Below are positions 1 through 5,910 of a stretch of 8,548 nucleotides of DNA, piece after piece. Origin of the DNA: Anaerolineae bacterium (lineage in GTDB: Bacteria > Chloroflexota > Anaerolineae > 4572-78 > NAK82); assembly GCA_025062175.1 (NCBI GenBank), contig JANXAX010000088.1, positions 1 through 8,548 of the forward strand, in the 5' to 3' direction. Every line of letters starts with the position of its first letter. The stretch's first letter is position 1. The translations under genes and the position numbers were made by a program. The notes below the pieces were generated by a model. It did not search any database and was not told the DNA's origin. It saw nothing but the letters and a program-made list of their open reading frames with translations.

Positions 1-1041
1 ACGACAGCAGATGGTGTGGCCGTAGAAGAGTACACCCTTACCAACGCCAACGGCATGGAGGTCAAAGTCATCACCTACGGCGGCATTATCACCTCGATCA
101 AGGTGCCCGACCGATTCGGTAACATGGCCAATGTCGCACTGGGGTTCGACAATCTCAAAGACTACGAGACGAAGAACCCCTACTTCGGTTGTATCACAGG
201 ACGTTATGCCAACCGTATCGCTAAGGGCAAGTTCACTCTAGACGGGGTGGAGTACACGCTCGCTATCAACAATCCACCCAACGCGCTCCACGGTGGGCTC
301 AAAGGCTTTGACAAGCAGGTCTGGAAGGCGAAAGAGATCACCACCCAAGAGGGCGTTGGTCTGGAGCTCACGTATCTCAGCCCCGATGGCGAGGAAGGGT
401 ATCCTGGCAACCTGGACGTGAAGGTCGTATATCTGTTGACTGACAACAATGAGATTCGCATGGATTACACGGCGACCACGGACAAACCGACGGTGGTCAA
501 TCTGACTAATCACACCTATTTCAACCTGAGCGGCGAGGGCAGCGGCACCATCTATGATCACATTCTGATGATCAACGCTGACCGCTACACCCCAGTGGAT
601 GAAACCCTCATCCCGACGGGTGAGCTGGCGCCCGTGGAGGGTACGCCTTTCGATTTCCGTGTGCCCAAAGCAATCGGCCCGGGTCAGCGCTCGAACCATC
701 CCCAAATTGTCTTCGGCCGCGGTTATGACCACAACTGGGTACTGAACCGGCCATCGTTCGAGGACAAGTCTCTGATCATCGCAGCACGCCTCTATGATCC
801 CGCTTCCGGTCGTGTGCTCGAGGTGTGGACCACCGAGCCAGGTATGCAGTTCTACGCCGGTAACTTCCTGGATGGCACACTTTATGGTCCTTCGGGCCGC
901 TCCTATCGCCAAAGTGATGGGCTTGCTTTGGAGACTCAGCACTTCCCCGACTCGCCCAACAAGCCCAACTTCCCGTCCACTGTATTGCGGCCTGGCGAGA
1001 CCTATCAGACCACCACGATTTTCAAGTTTGCCACAGATTGA
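1..1041 (+). CDS. galM: Aldose 1-epimerase (galactose mutarotase), 5' end outside window
   Basis: Interconverts the alpha and beta anomers of aldoses such as galactose and glucose in the cytoplasm, feeding the Leloir pathway and general sugar catabolism. The frame is open from base 1. A GTG at 16 could start it, but the preceding codons (TTADG) match the usual start of the family, where a short strand precedes the 'YTLTNANGMEV' segment, so the gene probably begins upstream. Counting from that GTG, the family landmarks are GRYANRI at 62-68, LHGG with His92, NHTYFNLSG with catalytic His166, RGYDHNW with Asp238, and LETQHFPD with the catalytic-base Glu306. The C-terminal PGETY..TTIFKF strand is complete, so about 341-350 residues is normal length. 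No active-site residue is missing. A strong hairpin terminator follows the TGA stop. What lies upstream is not visible, so the operon partner is unknown. Confidence 0.95.
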   Translation, partial: TTADGVAVEEYTLTNANGMEVKVITYGGIITSIKVPDRFGNMANVALGFDNLKDYETKNPYFGCITGRYANRIAKGKFTLDGVEYTLAINNPPNALHGGLKGFDKQVWKAKEITTQEGVGLELTYLSPDGEEGYPGNLDVKVVYLLTDNNEIRMDYTATTDKPTVVNLTNHTYFNLSGEGSGTIYDHILMINADRYTPVDETLIPTGELAPVEGTPFDFRVPKAIGPGQRSNHPQIVFGRGYDHNWVLNRPSFEDKSLIIAARLYDPASGRVLEVWTTEPGMQFYAGNFLDGTLYGPSGRSYRQSDGLALETQHFPDSPNKPNFPSTVLRPGETYQTTTIFKFATD

Positions 1042-1069
1042 GTGAACATCTTTGTTAAGTAAAAAAGAT

Positions 1070-1101
1070 AGGGGATGCACCTTGGTGCATCCCCTGTTTT
1101 T
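1070..1101 (+). terminator. Intrinsic terminator, probably bidirectional
   Basis: A perfect 12-bp inverted repeat (AGGGGATGCACC at 1070-1081, GGTGCATCCCCT at 1084-1095) is followed by T5 at 1097-1101. An A6 run at 1061-1066 on the other side gives the minus strand its own U tract. It sits between the convergent epimerase gene (+) and VanZ-like gene (-), so it can end transcription from both sides. Confidence 0.9.
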
Positions 1102-1145
1102 GCGTTCTTTTTTCTCAACACGCATCTAGTGTAAAGCTCACCTTA

Positions 1146-1553
1146 TCACGATCGTGCATAGTGCCTCCATCTGACGTTCGTCTGTGGGCTTGCAAGGACC
1201 AACCCTATGGCACTCGCTGCTCCGAACGCATCGATCAGCAGATCGAGCCAGCTCGCATCGCGCCCTGGCACAAAACTTTGATGTATTTCATCGAATATAG
1301 CATATAGAAACGTACCCATAAATGCTAGTGCCACTGCCACATATCGATTCCGAAGAGACGATGCAATGACACGCCACCATAGCAGGGCCAATACGGCATA
1401 TCCGCCGAAATGGCCGGCATGTTTCAGCAGCCAGTCTAACCAGATCACACTCAATCCAGGCAGATGCGGCTGGGCAGAAAACCAGAAAATCAGACCCATC
1501 CACACAAGGGGCGGCAACCATAGCCTGACGAACGCCCGGCAGAATGAACCCAT
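1146..1553 (-). CDS. VanZ-like family membrane protein
   Basis: A small integral membrane protein of the VanZ-like family. In the family's namesake, VanZ raises teicoplanin resistance, but most members are uncharacterised and no resistance role should be assumed here. It has 135 residues with four likely membrane segments (about 9-26, 47-63, 71-87 and 103-122). Family signatures are IFWFSAQP (22-29), Lys44-His45 before the second segment, and the loop DEIHQSFVPGR (88-98) followed by D104 and D108 in the last segment. The ATG at 1553 has only a weak AAGAAG upstream and no better in-frame start precedes it. It lies 102 bp downstream of the glycosyltransferase gene on the same strand. I see no convincing promoter in that gap, so co-transcription is possible, and a link to cell-envelope glycans is a guess. 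Confidence 0.87.
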   Translation of the reverse strand: MGSFCRAFVRLWLPPLVWMGLIFWFSAQPHLPGLSVIWLDWLLKHAGHFGGYAVLALLWWRVIASSLRNRYVAVALAFMGTFLYAIFDEIHQSFVPGRDASWLDLLIDAFGAASAIGLVLASPQTNVRWRHYARS

Positions 1554-1655
1554 CTTCTTGCAGACCGCCTCTATGTTCTGGGATAAAACCTTCGCGGTCC
1601 TATTCTCTCGACCGGTTCATATGCACGCATAGGGTGCTCACCTTCCTCGACCGCT

Positions 1656-2846
1656 CTATCCCGTGTTATAAGCGCGTTCGACTTCCTCTACCAAGCGAGG
1701 CCATTCAAAGTGTGCGCGGATACGCTGTGCTGCGGCCGTTCCCAGACGCACGCGCAGTGAGGCATCCCGTAATAGATACAACACAGCCTCGGCAAAGGCT
1801 TGATCATCCTCCGGATATACCAGCAATCCACTTTCTCCGTCTAGGATATATTCGCGATTCTGTCCCACCGCATCTGCTACCACCGGGATGCCCGCCGCGA
1901 GCAACTCTATCAGCTTCACCGAGCATTTCGCACGATTGACAGGTGTATCATCGAAGGGAAACAGTCCCACATCCGCCATCGCAAAATAATCTGCTAGCCG
2001 TTCAGATGCCACCCAACCTACAAAGGTCACTTTATCGGCCAGGCCAGCTTGACAGAGCAGGCTAGCCAGCTCAGCCTCTTCGTGGTGCAACCCTTTACCC
2101 ACTACGAGGAGACGCGCCGTGGGTTGGTGTGCGACCACCTGCTGCAGAATGCGGACAACGCGTTCCAGCCGGAACTCCAAGAAGCGACTGTACAATAACA
2201 GAATTGGAGAGTTATCCTTTTTGTCTGCACGGACTACGATGCGACGAGCGGCACAATTGGCAAACGCATCCGGCCACACACCATTAGGCACATAAAAGAT
2301 GCGATCAAACGGGACTCCGGTCTGGGCAACTAGACGTCTCAACTCTTGACTCGCCACCGTCACCGAGTCTGCGTGACGCAATCCCCATACCTCTTGCCAG
2401 GCAAAAAAACGTTTTTGGACAGCGGAGTACGCTTCTATTTGATTCCAGGCTTGTTCCCAATCATCTTCATCGACCACCAGGCGCAGCTGCGGTTTTGCTA
2501 AGCCAGCAAGCCGTAACCACCATAGCACGAAGTGGGTCAGTCCTGCATATCCTTTCGGCTTGAAACAGTGGACGACGTCCACCGGCAGAGTCATGGTCTG
2601 GCGCACCAAATGAAGGGTCAGCCCGAGGTGAAAAATGCCCGGCAAGCGGGACGGAAGGTTCGCGTGAATGATTTGCACCCCATCTTGTACCCAGGCACAT
2701 CCGGATTCCCAGGGACTATCCCATGGAGGAACGAGTAGCCACACCCTGTGTCCACGTGCTGCCAAGGCACGCGCCAGTGGCAGGGCACGCGCCCGCACCG
2801 TGCCTTTGCGATACAGACCGAACGTGCCCACCATTGCTATGTTCAT
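1656..2846 (-). CDS. Family 4 (GT-B fold) glycosyltransferase
   Basis: Predicted to transfer a sugar from a nucleotide-sugar donor to an unknown acceptor at the cytoplasmic side, probably for a surface polysaccharide or glycolipid. The 396-residue length is normal for a two-domain GT4 enzyme. The N-terminal acceptor domain starts with a glycine-rich loop (GTFGLYRKGTVRARALPLA, 7-25) and ends near residue 190 (VPNGV). The C-terminal donor domain has VVGKG (248-252), DKVTFVGWV (271-279), ADVGLFPFDD (291-300) and KLIELLAAGIPVVAD (311-325). Of the usual E-x7-E pair only Glu314 is present. The position eight residues earlier is Ala306, within NRAKCSVK. The start ATG has AGGGA about 10 bases upstream, inside a small hairpin. 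It follows the PIG-L deacetylase gene by 33 bp, so the two are likely co-transcribed. Donor and acceptor cannot be read from the sequence. Confidence 0.9.
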   Translation of the reverse strand: MNIAMVGTFGLYRKGTVRARALPLARALAARGHRVWLLVPPWDSPWESGCAWVQDGVQIIHANLPSRLPGIFHLGLTLHLVRQTMTLPVDVVHCFKPKGYAGLTHFVLWWLRLAGLAKPQLRLVVDEDDWEQAWNQIEAYSAVQKRFFAWQEVWGLRHADSVTVASQELRRLVAQTGVPFDRIFYVPNGVWPDAFANCAARRIVVRADKKDNSPILLLYSRFLEFRLERVVRILQQVVAHQPTARLLVVGKGLHHEEAELASLLCQAGLADKVTFVGWVASERLADYFAMADVGLFPFDDTPVNRAKCSVKLIELLAAGIPVVADAVGQNREYILDGESGLLVYPEDDQAFAEAVLYLLRDASLRVRLGTAAAQRIRAHFEWPRLVEEVERAYNTG

Positions 2847-2854
2847 CTGGCGGT

Positions 2855-2869
2855 ATTCCCTATGGGAAT
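2855..2869 (-). promoter_or_regulatory. Small hairpin covering the glycosyltransferase ribosome site
   Basis: ATTCCC-TAT-GGGAAT on the plus strand (2855-2860 and 2864-2869) is a perfect 6-bp inverted repeat with a 3-base loop. In the minus-strand mRNA its second arm contains the AGGGA that is the best ribosome-binding site for the gene starting at 2846. A weak hairpin of this kind could dampen translation unless ribosomes finishing the upstream deacetylase gene open it. The role is inferred from position only. Confidence 0.3.
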
Positions 2870-2879
2870 GGTGCCTCCC

Positions 2880-3578
2880 TCAGCGAATGTGAAGATAATG
2901 AAATGCTTCACGATAAACCTGACGGCCGTATGGATCGATATCCAGAGCCCGTTGACGTACGCGATCCAACACCTGTGGATCACTGATTTGGCTAGCATGC
3001 GCCTTGATAGCCTCAATTTTCAGATCGATTGTATCGGTGATATCCACCCAACGGTTCGGCTGAACGCTGCCCGCGAGATAGATTTCGTGCACCGCATGAG
3101 GTTCAAGCCCCTCTGCCAACAGTTCTGGATGATACATCCGGTTGCGCGCGGCCGGGAATATTGCCTCCAACGCCACCACACCTGCAATGCGGTGATCTGG
3201 ATGGTTAATGTAACCGGCATCAAAATAGTAGGCTGCCGGATCCGGACATATGACGATATCCGGCCGATAACGACGGATTTCACGCACGATATGCCGACGC
3301 AACTCTAAGGTGGGCTGCAGCTCCCCGTCCGGCTCATCGAGAAAGACCACCTCTTTGACCCCGAGGATTTGTGCCGCTGCGCGTTGCTCATCTCGGCGCA
3401 CAGCCGCCAAACGTTCAGGTGTCATTGTGGGATCGCTGCTGCCTTTGTTGCCATTGGTCAGAATCAGATAGCGGACTTCGATACCTTCGCGCACCCAACG
3501 CGCGATGGTACCTCCACAATAGAACTCCGGGTCATCCGGATGGGCAACAATCACCATAGCACGTTTCTGTTGTTCCAC
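2880..3578 (-). CDS. PIG-L (LmbE-like) family zinc deacetylase
   Basis: Likely a zinc-dependent N-deacetylase acting on an N-acetylglucosamine-type sugar, as in PIG-L, MshB and BshB. The substrate here is unknown. With the GTG start at 3578 it has 232 residues, normal for the family. The metal and catalytic motif AHPDDPEFYCGG lies near residues 12-23, and NHPDHR at about 125-130 supplies the third zinc ligand and a conserved histidine. The C-terminal helix with KAHASQISDP is also typical. An in-frame ATG at 3635 would add 19 residues (MMPPLLLSSQERRGHEGWG) that look unlike the family and whose DNA overlaps a terminator-like hairpin. The GTG has GAGGG spaced about 7 bases upstream, so I prefer it. 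The glycosyltransferase gene follows after 33 bp, suggesting a glycosylation/deacetylation pair. Confidence 0.9.
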   Translation of the reverse strand: MEQQKRAMVIVAHPDDPEFYCGGTIARWVREGIEVRYLILTNGNKGSSDPTMTPERLAAVRRDEQRAAAQILGVKEVVFLDEPDGELQPTLELRRHIVREIRRYRPDIVICPDPAAYYFDAGYINHPDHRIAGVVALEAIFPAARNRMYHPELLAEGLEPHAVHEIYLAGSVQPNRWVDITDTIDLKIEAIKAHASQISDPQVLDRVRQRALDIDPYGRQVYREAFHYLHIR

Positions 3579-3610
3579 ACCCCATCCCTCATGTCCGCGA
3601 CGTTCTTGGC

Positions 3611-3656
3611 TAGACAAAAGAAGGGGCGGCATCATTGATGTTTGACACCGCCCTTT
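3611..3656 (-). terminator. Terminator-like hairpin after the ferredoxin gene
   Basis: In the minus-strand RNA GGGCGGUGUC (3653-3644) pairs with GAUGCCGCCC (3633-3624), ten pairs including two G-U, with a 10-base loop. A U-rich tail CUUCUUUUGUCU follows (3623-3612). It sits about 55 bp past the ferredoxin stop. It may end or partly reduce transcription into the deacetylase/glycosyltransferase genes, which have no clear promoter of their own. Confidence 0.55.
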
Positions 3657-3709
3657 GGACTATCAGACAGCCCCGATTGCTGTAGTAGCATTGGAGCTGA
3701 TGTGTTAAC

Positions 3710-4009
3710 CTAGCGTGGACGACGTTGCTCCTCTAAATTGAAATCCCAGTAGCCTGGCCCCTCGCGGAAGTATCGAGCATTCATTTCTGCATCCACCTCA
3801 TGACCGGGGGGAAGCTCCTCTAGAGGGAAGATCGCTTGTGGTGGGCAGACCGGGACACAGGCGCCACAATCAATACAGGTGTCCGGATCGATGTAAAAAT
3901 ACTTCCCCCAAACTGGATCATTCTTATCCCCCGGCACAATACAGTCAACCGGGCAGACCTCGACACAATCCCCTTCGCGGGTACAAAGTGTGGTAATCAC
4001 ATGCGGCAT
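3710..4009 (-). CDS. Dicluster ferredoxin (7Fe/8Fe type)
   Basis: A small soluble electron carrier with two iron-sulfur clusters. It has 99 residues and eight cysteines: C9, C15, C19 and C23 in the first motif, and C45, C48, C51 and C55 in the second (CIDCGACVPVCP). By comparison with Azotobacter ferredoxin I and Thermus ferredoxin, C9, C15, C19 and C55 would hold one cluster and C23, C45, C48 and C51 the other. The cysteine between C9 and C15 that 2[4Fe-4S] proteins use is absent, which favours a [3Fe-4S]/[4Fe-4S] protein. The C9-C15 gap is five residues, shorter than the seven in those relatives. The start is certain: AGGAGGAG ends six bases before ATG (4023-4016), behind a good promoter. 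A hairpin terminator follows, so it may be mostly monocistronic. The redox partner is unknown; the 2-oxoacid dehydrogenase nearby would normally pass electrons to NAD through E3, not to ferredoxin. Confidence 0.95.
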   Translation of the reverse strand: MPHVITTLCTREGDCVEVCPVDCIVPGDKNDPVWGKYFYIDPDTCIDCGACVPVCPPQAIFPLEELPPGHEVDAEMNARYFREGPGYWDFNLEEQRRPR

Positions 4010-4080
4010 GTGGTTCTCCTCCTTTTGATACCATTCCGCTAAAAATACACCTTTTTACGTTTGTGGAAGTGATTGTGTCC

Positions 4081-4110
4081 ATTTTAGCATAAATGCCGGT
4101 TGTGTGACAA
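4081..4110 (-). promoter_or_regulatory. Sigma-70-type promoter of the ferredoxin gene
   Basis: On the minus strand TTGTCA (4110-4105) and TAAAAT (4086-4081) are separated by 18 bases, each one mismatch from consensus. A TGC just before the -10 box makes an extended -10. The predicted transcript would start near 4074, leaving a leader of about 65 bases before the ATG at 4009. Confidence 0.65.
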
Positions 4111-4123
4111 ATAACCGTCTTGC

Positions 4124-4152
4124 TTGCCCTTTTGCACAAAACGCTATATAAT
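4124..4152 (+). promoter_or_regulatory. Promoter of the tRNA-Thr gene
   Basis: TTGCCC (4124-4129) and a perfect TATAAT (4147-4152) are 17 bases apart. The predicted start near 4159 lies about six bases before the mature tRNA. Its -35 box is only 13 bp from the -35 box of the divergent ferredoxin promoter. Confidence 0.7.
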
Positions 4153-4164
4153 TTGGGTTGTTCC

Positions 4165-4237
4165 GCCACCCTAGCTCAATCGGCAGAGCAGCCGCTTCGT
4201 AAGCGGCGGGTTATCGGTTCGAGTCCGATGGGTGGCT
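4165..4237 (+). tRNA. tRNA-Thr (anticodon CGT)
   Basis: A complete 73-base cloverleaf. The acceptor stem GCCACCC (4165-4171) pairs with GGGTGGC (4230-4236) and is followed by discriminator T4237. The D stem is GCTC/GAGC (4174-4177 and 4186-4189). The anticodon stem GCCGC/GCGGC encloses the loop TTCGTAA with anticodon CGT at 4198-4200, which reads the threonine codon ACG. The T arm is ATCGG-TTCGAGT-CCGAT (4213-4229). All stems pair without mismatch. The 3' CCA is not encoded and must be added after transcription. No hairpin-plus-T terminator is evident downstream, where IS-like sequence begins within about 25-70 bp. Confidence 0.97.
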
Positions 4238-4261
4238 TGCGCAAATATATAATACCTTGTG

Positions 4262-4306
4262 GTCTTATCCCTCATTATCCCATAATATCTCTTGTGATAC
4301 GCTACC
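4262..4306 (-). repeat. Possible second, diverged IS end next to the tRNA
   Basis: Read on the minus strand from 4306, GGTAG, then ATCACAAG, then an ATGGGATAATGA-like stretch follow in the same order as GGTAG, CTCGCAAG and TGGGGTATGATG downstream of 4828 in the putative IS end. The alignment needs a few gaps and is by eye, so chance is possible. If real, it is the start of another copy of the same IS type, truncated before the tRNA gene. The frameshifted transposase remnant ends exactly against it. Confidence 0.25.
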
Positions 4307-4773
4307 TCACCACAAAGCACCTAGGCCGGTCCTGGTTCAGACACCCCCAGCACGCGCCCACGGCGCCCGCCGTGCCTGCTCCCGCTCCAGGGCAAGCACA
4401 CTTTTTTCACAAAGGACCAGAACGCATCTACCTCCACGGCGCTGAGGCGGAGGTCACGAACGAAGACCGCACGGATCACCTGGGCGTGCTGCGCCGCGGC
4501 GCGCAGCCAGCGCCCGCTGGTTTCGTATTGATGGCCGCTGATCTCCTCGGCGGCGCTCAGGCTGCCCCGGCGCATCCGGATGAGCAAAGTATGTGCCACT
4601 TCTTCCGGTGGTGTGCGCAATCGGTACAGCGGTGTCCCGTACGTCGGACCGAAGGAGCGCTGGCAGTGGCGGCAGACCCAGCGCGGGCGGTCCTCTGTGC
4701 TCCCGTTGCAGATGACATGCGTCGCTCCACAGCGGGAGCAGGTAGGATTGTCGGGCGAAGGTTTGCGCGCCAT
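4302..4773 (-). pseudogene. IS1-type transposase remnant, frameshifted and truncated
   Basis: The N-terminal half of an IS1-family-like DDE transposase. From the ATG at 4773 it shows a zinc ribbon (C12, C15, C34, C37, with RWVCRHCQRSFGPTYG), a helix-turn-helix region at about 52-94, and the first catalytic aspartate D116 in EVDAFWSFVKK. The zero frame then leaves family-like sequence and stops at 4321. Shifting to the +1 frame at the A6 run (4407-4402, minus) restores IS1-like sequence, ACWGCLNQDRPRCFVV, before a TAG at 4302. The second catalytic Asp and Glu and the rest of the protein are missing, so it cannot be active. An in-frame extension upstream to 5025 adds 84 residues unlike any transposase I know and is probably not coding. 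The shift may be mutational decay or, in the intact ancestor, programmed frameshifting. Confidence 0.75.
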
Positions 4774-4807
4774 TTTGCACCTTCGCCCAGCATCATACCC
4801 CAAATCA

Positions 4808-4828
4808 CCACTTGCGAGAGTGACTACC
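4808..4828 (-). repeat. Putative terminal inverted repeat (IS 5' end)
   Basis: On the minus strand the sequence from 4828 begins GGTAGTCACTCTCGCAAGTG, about 55 bases before the transposase ATG. IS1 itself begins with GGT and has a similar distance from end to first gene. A matching opposite end was not found, consistent with truncation of the element. Assignment is by position and the GGT start only. Confidence 0.35.
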
Positions 4829-5004
4829 TGCAAATCTATGCGGAAGAGCAAATGGATGAGCTCGTTCTTGGTTATCGATGTACGCGGGCATCGCATCAGA
4901 ACATTGTCCACCCAGTAGTGCTCGAAGCACGTTTCCACAATCTCCCAAGACCCCAATTTGTCGACAAAGGAACAAAGTGAGATGTACTCCGAGCTTCCAA
5001 TCCC

Positions 5005-5037
5005 TTGACTTTTCTTTCGTTTCATGATATAATGAAA
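5005..5037 (+). promoter_or_regulatory. Promoter and candidate autoregulatory operator of the deoR-type operon
   Basis: TTGACT (5005-5010) and TATAAT (5028-5033) are 17 bases apart, with TGA before the -10 box giving an extended -10. Overlapping the -10 is an 18-bp palindrome at 5020-5037, TTTCAT-GATATA-ATGAAA, with eight of nine base pairs matching. The first gene downstream encodes a DeoR-family repressor, a family that often represses its own operon, so this palindrome is the best operator candidate. A bound protein would block RNA polymerase. The predicted transcript starts near 5040. The stretch between the IS end (4828) and this promoter shows no recognisable gene. Confidence 0.75.
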
Positions 5038-5068
5038 GTGATCAAAAGAAATTGGACGGATTACAGGG

Positions 5069-5857
5069 ATGTCCGAGCAGATCGTCCGCGATCTCTATTT
5101 GGAAGAACGCCGCGCGCGCATCCTGGAGTATATCACCCGCACAGGCCGTGCTTCGGTGGCGGAGCTCAGTCGCCAGTTTGGCGTCTCGGAGGTGACCATC
5201 CGTGCTGACCTGCAATCCCTGGCCGAGCAAAACCTGGTAGTGCGCACTCATGGCGGTGCTGTGCCGGCCAACAATCAACTGCTCGACGAACTGTCGCTCG
5301 CCATCCGCCGCAGGCGCCAGGTGTTGGAGAAGAGTCGCATCGGCCAGGCAGCTGCCGAACTGATCGCCAACGGAGATGCTGTCTTTCTGGACAGCAGCAG
5401 CACGGCTTTGGCCATCGCCCATCATCTACGCCACCACCGTGACGTCACTATCATCACCAACAGCCTGGCGATTGCCTATGAGATGCTGAGCGTGTCGGGC
5501 GTGACGGTGGTCATGCCAGGTGGCACGGTGCGCCGCGACACCGCCTCGCTGGTGGGCACCGATGGACTCAGTATGCTGGCCCGCTTCAATATCGAAAAAG
5601 GGTTCTTTGGCGCCCACGGCCTCAACCTGCCGGAGGGGCTGACTGATGTGAGCAGCGCCGAAGCGGAGGTCAAGCGCCCTATAGTCGCAATGTGCCGTCA
5701 GGTTATCGCGGTGCTGGACGCCACGAAGTGGGGACGGGTGGGCCTCGCCTCGTTCGCCAGCCCGGAGGAAATCGACTGCGTCATCACTGACCAACATGCT
5801 CCCGCCGAACTGGTCGGAGCGGTGCGCGCGTTGGGCATTCATGTGATTCTTGTGTAG
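5069..5857 (+). CDS. DeoR/GlpR-family transcriptional regulator
   Basis: A 262-residue repressor of full normal length. The N-terminal winged helix-turn-helix covers about 15-62 (RRARILEYI..ASVAELSRQFGVSEVTIRADL..LAEQNLVVRTHGGA), including the family signature from ASVAELS to THGGA. The C-terminal sensor domain, related to phosphosugar isomerases, has DAVFLDSSSTALAIAHHL (103-120), TNSLAIA (130-136), GGTVRR (151-156) and DATKWGRVGLASFA (217-230). Members usually release DNA on binding a phosphorylated sugar or related metabolite. The ligand here is unknown. The ATG has only a weak GGA about eight bases upstream. The E1 dehydrogenase gene begins 53 bp downstream on the same strand, with no terminator between, so it likely controls the E1-E2 operon. 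A DeoR-type regulator beside such a complex is less common than acetoin- or pyruvate-type activators. Confidence 0.93.
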   Translation: MSEQIVRDLYLEERRARILEYITRTGRASVAELSRQFGVSEVTIRADLQSLAEQNLVVRTHGGAVPANNQLLDELSLAIRRRRQVLEKSRIGQAAAELIANGDAVFLDSSSTALAIAHHLRHHRDVTIITNSLAIAYEMLSVSGVTVVMPGGTVRRDTASLVGTDGLSMLARFNIEKGFFGAHGLNLPEGLTDVSSAEAEVKRPIVAMCRQVIAVLDATKWGRVGLASFASPEEIDCVITDQHAPAELVGAVRALGIHVILV

Positions 5858-5871
5858 CATTCGGAACTAGC

Positions 5872-5886
5872 GGGCGTGAGACGCCC
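5872..5886 (+). promoter_or_regulatory. Short hairpin between regulator and E1 genes
   Basis: GGGCGT-GAG-ACGCCC is a perfect 6-bp stem with a 3-base loop, in the 53-bp gap after the regulator stop. It lacks a T tract (AAAAC follows), so it is not an ordinary terminator. It might be an RNA-processing or stability element that sets different regulator and E1 levels. Confidence 0.3.
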
Positions 5887-5910
5887 AAAACACTTAGGGA
5901 GAGAGGACAT

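Noticed and set aside
238..1125. Long minus-strand open frame (295 codons) opposite the epimerase gene
   Set aside because: Shadow of the real gene: the plus frame has all epimerase motifs, and the minus frame has no recognisable domain.
1147..1156. Ten-base palindrome CACGATCGTG at the end of the VanZ-like gene
   Set aside because: Short and isolated, overlapping the stop region; nothing nearby suggests a binding protein.
4257..4315. TTGTGGT/ACCACAA inverted repeat after the tRNA
   Set aside because: Seven pairs around a loop of about 45 bases with no T tract; compatible with chance.
4360..4376. Hairpin CACGGCG/CGCCGTG upstream of a T6 run, as a tRNA terminator
   Set aside because: The T run (4402-4407) is too far from the stem, and both belong to the transposase coding sequence.
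4120..4980. Plus-strand open frame of 286 codons running through the tRNA
   Set aside because: It contains the well-known mis-translation of a tRNA gene (LAQSAEQPLRKRRVIGSSP) and then runs antisense to the transposase.
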